From positions 1 through 64,000 of the forward strand of contig NZ_MUNO01000018.1 in the NCBI RefSeq assembly GCF_002001015.1: 64,000 nucleotides of DNA, given 5' to 3'. Under the pieces are notes generated by a model. It was not told where the DNA came from and did no database searches. It worked only from the letters and a program-made list of their open reading frames with translations. Made by a program: the position numbers and the translations under genes. Of the stretch, positions 61,536 through 64,000 are shown one piece after another. This DNA is from Polaromonas sp. A23. GTDB lineage: Bacteria; Pseudomonadota; Gammaproteobacteria; Burkholderiales; Burkholderiaceae_C. Within the stretch, counting starts at the first letter, position 1, and each line of letters begins with the position of its first letter.

Positions 61536-63386
61536 ATGACTGCCTTCGAGATGAATCTTTCTGCCGCGCAGACCCTGCCAGAGCTGCTGGCTTTCCGTGT
61601 GGCCAACAGCCCGCAGGCCGAGGCTTACCGTGAATTTGACGCCGGCGCCGGCCAGTGGGTCAGTACTTCCTGGATGCAGGCGAACGAGCGCTTTACCCAA
61701 TGGCGCCATGCGCTGGCGGCCATGCAGTTGCCGCGGCAGGCAAGCATCGCCATTCTTCTGCCCAACGGACTGGATGCGGTCAGCCTTGACCAGGCGGCGC
61801 TGGCGCTGGGCCATGTGCCGGTGCCGCTGCATGCGCTGGACAATCCCGGCAGCATTGCCTACATCCTGGCTGACTGCGAAGCGGCGATGCTCATGGTTTC
61901 GTCGCTCGTGCAATGGCGCGCCATAGAGGTGCTCGGTGTTCCCATGCCGGCGCTGCGGCGTGTCGTGATTGCCGGGGAGGCAGTGGCTGCCGGCGCTTCT
62001 GCAACGGCTGTGCCGGTGTGTTCGCTGGCCGACTGGCTGGCAGCAGGGCAGGGGCATGACGCTGCGTGGTCGCCGCCGACCGCCGGGGACCTGGCGGCCA
62101 TCGTCTACACCTCGGGCACCACCGGCAAGCCCAAGGGCGTGATGCTCACACATCGCAACGTGGTGGCCAATGTGCAGGCCATCCTCCAGCGCGTGGCACC
62201 CGTCGTGGACGACGTCTTCCTCTCATTTCTGCCGCTGTCGCACACCTTCGAGCGCACCGCCGGCTACTACCTGCCCCTGGCTACCGGAAGTTGCGTGGCC
62301 TATGCGCGTTCGGTAGCACTGCTGGCCGAGGACCTGAAAACGGTGCGGCCCACGGTGCTGGTGTCGGTGCCCCGCATCTATGAGCGCGTGTTTGCCAAAC
62401 TGCAGGAGACCCTCGCTGGCTCGACGCTGAAGACCCGCCTGTTCGAAGCCACCCAGGCCGTGGGCTGGCGGCGTTTTTGCCGGTCGCAGGATTTGCCCCT
62501 GGCAACCGGTGAGGGCAGTGCCTGGTCCTGGCTGGACCCGCTGGCGTGGCCGCTGCTGGACCGCCTGGTGGCACAGACCTTGAGGGCGCAGTTTGGCGGG
62601 CGTGTGCGTGTGGCCGTTAGTGGCGGTGCGCCGCTGTCACATGCCGTGGCGCGCTGCTTCCTGGGGCTGGGCCTTCCCTTGCTGCAGGGCTACGGCATGA
62701 CGGAAACTTCACCGGTGGTGGCGGCCAATGGTGTGGAAGACAACGACCCGGCCACCGTGGGCCGCGCGCTGCCCGGCGTTGAAGTGCGCCTGGGCGACAA
62801 CCGCGAGCTGCAGGTGCGCGGTCCGTCGGTGATGAAGGGTTACTGGAAGCGGCCCGACGACACGGCGCGCGTGCTGTCGTCCGATGGCTGGCTGTCTACC
62901 GGTGACCAGGCAGACATGGAGGGCGGGCGTATCCGCATCATCGGCCGCATCAAGGAGATCATCGTGACGTCCACCGGCGAGAAAGTGCCGCCGGGCGATC
63001 TGGAGCTGGCCATTGCCGTCGATCCGCTGTTCGCCCAGGTTCTGGTGGTCGGCGAGAATCAGTCTTTCATCGCCTGCGTGGCCGTTGTGCACCCGGCTGA
63101 ATGGCGCCGGCTGGCAGAGACGTTGAAGGTCGACCCCGATGACGCCGCCAGTTTGAAGCTGCCGGCGGTGCGGCGGGCTGCACTGGAGCGCATGGCGGTT
63201 CAGTGCAGCAACTTTCCGCGTTACGCCCAGCCGCGTGCCGTGCTGCTGACGATGGAGCCCTGGACGATGGAGAACGCCCTGATGACCCCGACGCTCAAGC
63301 TCAAGCGCAATAACCTGATGAAACGTTATGCGCGCGAGATCGAGGCGATGTACCGTCCCGAAACGCGGATCAGCGACCACCCTTGA
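61536..63386 (+). CDS. long-chain acyl-CoA synthetase (AMP-forming)
   Basis: 616 residues from the ATG at 61536. ANL-family adenylate-forming enzyme: P-loop YTSGTTGKPKGVMLTHRN at about residues 190-207, LPLSHTFERTAGY, GYGMTETSPVV, STGDQAD and GRIKEIIVTSTGEKVPP with the C-terminal catalytic lysine region. The length and the bacterial FAA/FadD15-like layout suggest a fatty-acid substrate, activated to acyl-CoA. Its stop overlaps the end of the converging ROK gene by 17 nt. Confidence 0.92.
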   Translation: MTAFEMNLSAAQTLPELLAFRVANSPQAEAYREFDAGAGQWVSTSWMQANERFTQWRHALAAMQLPRQASIAILLPNGLDAVSLDQAALALGHVPVPLHALDNPGSIAYILADCEAAMLMVSSLVQWRAIEVLGVPMPALRRVVIAGEAVAAGASATAVPVCSLADWLAAGQGHDAAWSPPTAGDLAAIVYTSGTTGKPKGVMLTHRNVVANVQAILQRVAPVVDDVFLSFLPLSHTFERTAGYYLPLATGSCVAYARSVALLAEDLKTVRPTVLVSVPRIYERVFAKLQETLAGSTLKTRLFEATQAVGWRRFCRSQDLPLATGEGSAWSWLDPLAWPLLDRLVAQTLRAQFGGRVRVAVSGGAPLSHAVARCFLGLGLPLLQGYGMTETSPVVAANGVEDNDPATVGRALPGVEVRLGDNRELQVRGPSVMKGYWKRPDDTARVLSSDGWLSTGDQADMEGGRIRIIGRIKEIIVTSTGEKVPPGDLELAIAVDPLFAQVLVVGENQSFIACVAVVHPAEWRRLAETLKVDPDDAASLKLPAVRRAALERMAVQCSNFPRYAQPRAVLLTMEPWTMENALMTPTLKLKRNNLMKRYAREIEAMYRPETRISDHP

Positions 63387-64000
63387 GAAACAGGTCGCGG
63401 TCGGGGGCGAAGTTGGCGTGCAAAGGCAGCATGGCACCGCCCAGTGCGCGAGCGTCGGAGCCAATGCTGCCGGCCATTACCTGGGCGGGCCAGAGGCCTT
63501 CCCAGCTGTAGCGGCCCAGTGCAGCGCCCGTGGCGTCAATCAGGCGCTGCAGCAGGGGGCGGCAAAAGGAGCCGTCCATCACAACGGCGTCGATATCCAG
63601 CACGGCCGTTGCGCTGACCACGCTGTGGGCCAGTGCATTGGCGGCGCTGGCCACCCAGGCCTGGGTGTCGGACTCGAACGGCGGCTGCATGGCGCGTTCG
63701 TCGTAGGCTGCAGCCGGGTCAAGCCCGCGCGCCTTGAAACACTGCTCCAGTTCCCAGAGCGAGGCCTGGCTGATCAGCTGTGGCGGTGTGTCCGGCCCCT
63801 GGGCTACCTGCAATGGCAGCGATGCCACGGCACCGGCGTTGTTGTGGATGCCGGCGTGGAGTTGTGAGTTGATGACCAGGCCGCCGCCCACAAAGGTGTC
63901 GACAAACAGGTAGAGAAAACTCTTGAGGTCGCGCCCGCGGCCCGACACCAGTTCGGCCACGCAGGCCGCCGAGGTGTCTTTGGCAAAACTCACGGGCAGG
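63370..64000 (-). CDS. ROK-family protein (sugar kinase/repressor), C-terminal part
   Basis: Partial: at least 209 residues, the N-terminus lies beyond the window. The N-terminal edge here (LPVSFAKDTSAACVAEL) and YLFVDTFVGGGLVINSQLHAGIHNN correspond to the ROK N-D-x-x-A-A-A-x-E and G-x-G-x-G-G-G glycine-rich segments. The zinc motif CxCGxxGCxE that normally follows G-H is absent. Without the N-terminus it cannot be told whether it carries a DNA-binding domain (NagC/XylR repressor) or is a sugar kinase. Converges with the acyl-CoA synthetase. Confidence 0.8.
   Translation of the reverse strand, partial: LPVSFAKDTSAACVAELVSGRGRDLKSFLYLFVDTFVGGGLVINSQLHAGIHNNAGAVASLPLQVAQGPDTPPQLISQASLWELEQCFKARGLDPAAAYDERAMQPPFESDTQAWVASAANALAHSVVSATAVLDIDAVVMDGSFCRPLLQRLIDATGAALGRYSWEGLWPAQVMAGSIGSDARALGGAMLPLHANFAPDRDLFLKGGR

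Noticed and set aside
1..64000. CRISPR arrays, prophage genes, rRNA operons or toxin-antitoxin pairs
   Set aside because: None could be supported on reading both strands; the only direct repeats are the dispersed elements listed.

Overview
The window reads as a chromosomal segment of a GC-rich betaproteobacterium, most likely Burkholderiales/Comamonadaceae (Polaromonas/Rhodoferax-like). This assignment is inference: it rests on the rpsO-pnp-quinone oxidoreductase-tpiA-secG-tRNA-Leu-nuoA-N order, a DUF2818 and a NUDIX gene directly behind nuoN, a MutL with a DMHA-type motif, and the style of the dispersed repeats. No database search was possible.

Layout. 0-5 kb: the edge of an IS3-type insertion sequence, tsaD, a small secreted protein, an Hsp20 chaperone, an orphan branched-chain amino-acid type binding protein and a PLP aminotransferase. 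4.7-10 kb: rpsO and pnp with two strong hairpins between them, a quinone oxidoreductase, tpiA, secG and tRNA-Leu(GAG). 10-26 kb: the complete 14-gene complex I operon nuoABCDEFGHIJKLMN, tightly packed with several 1-4 nt overlaps, running on into DUF2818, an ADP-ribose-pyrophosphatase-like NUDIX protein and DUF1178. 26-31 kb: a membrane protein, glutamate dehydrogenase, an MsbA-like ABC exporter and a LysR regulator divergent from a 75-residue protein. 31-37 kb: a LOG-family protein with a lipoprotein signal, and a KdpD/KdpE-like two-component pair (the kinase lacks the KdpD N-terminal half) directly upstream of a Kup potassium transporter. 36.8-38.6 kb: a small island of visibly lower GC with a methyltransferase and two orphan ORFs, each followed by a hairpin. 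38.6-51 kb: a CrtC/AttH lipocalin-like exported protein, UspA, small proteins (one DUF1127-like) with a LysR regulator, an FtsX-type ABC permease, a threo-hydroxyaspartate/threonine lyase, and a minus-strand run amtB, hypothetical, Bcr/CflA MFS, miaA, lolD-like ATPase, esterase. 51-55 kb: a TetR gene and three catabolic-looking enzymes (MDR reductase, SDR, alpha/beta hydrolase) with two matching palindromic operators and a short SDR remnant. 55-64 kb: a lipoprotein hydrolase, a GlpQ-like lipoprotein with calcium-type loops, a second TetR, an NTF2/SnoaL-like protein, mutL, a DedA protein, a long-chain acyl-CoA synthetase and a ROK-family protein cut by the window end.

Housekeeping functions (translation, RNA decay, glycolysis, respiration, mismatch repair) dominate. 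The most unusual signal is a dispersed repeat of about 50 bp seen seven times in ungapped alignment: three copies are intergenic and four lie in frame inside coding genes (ABC exporter, FtsX-type permease, miaA, mutL), in linkers or loops. A 161-bp IS5-like MITE abuts mutL and its TTAA target duplication supplies the mutL stop codon. No CRISPR array, phage or complete insertion sequence was seen, and no gene-free stretch exceeds about 300 bases.
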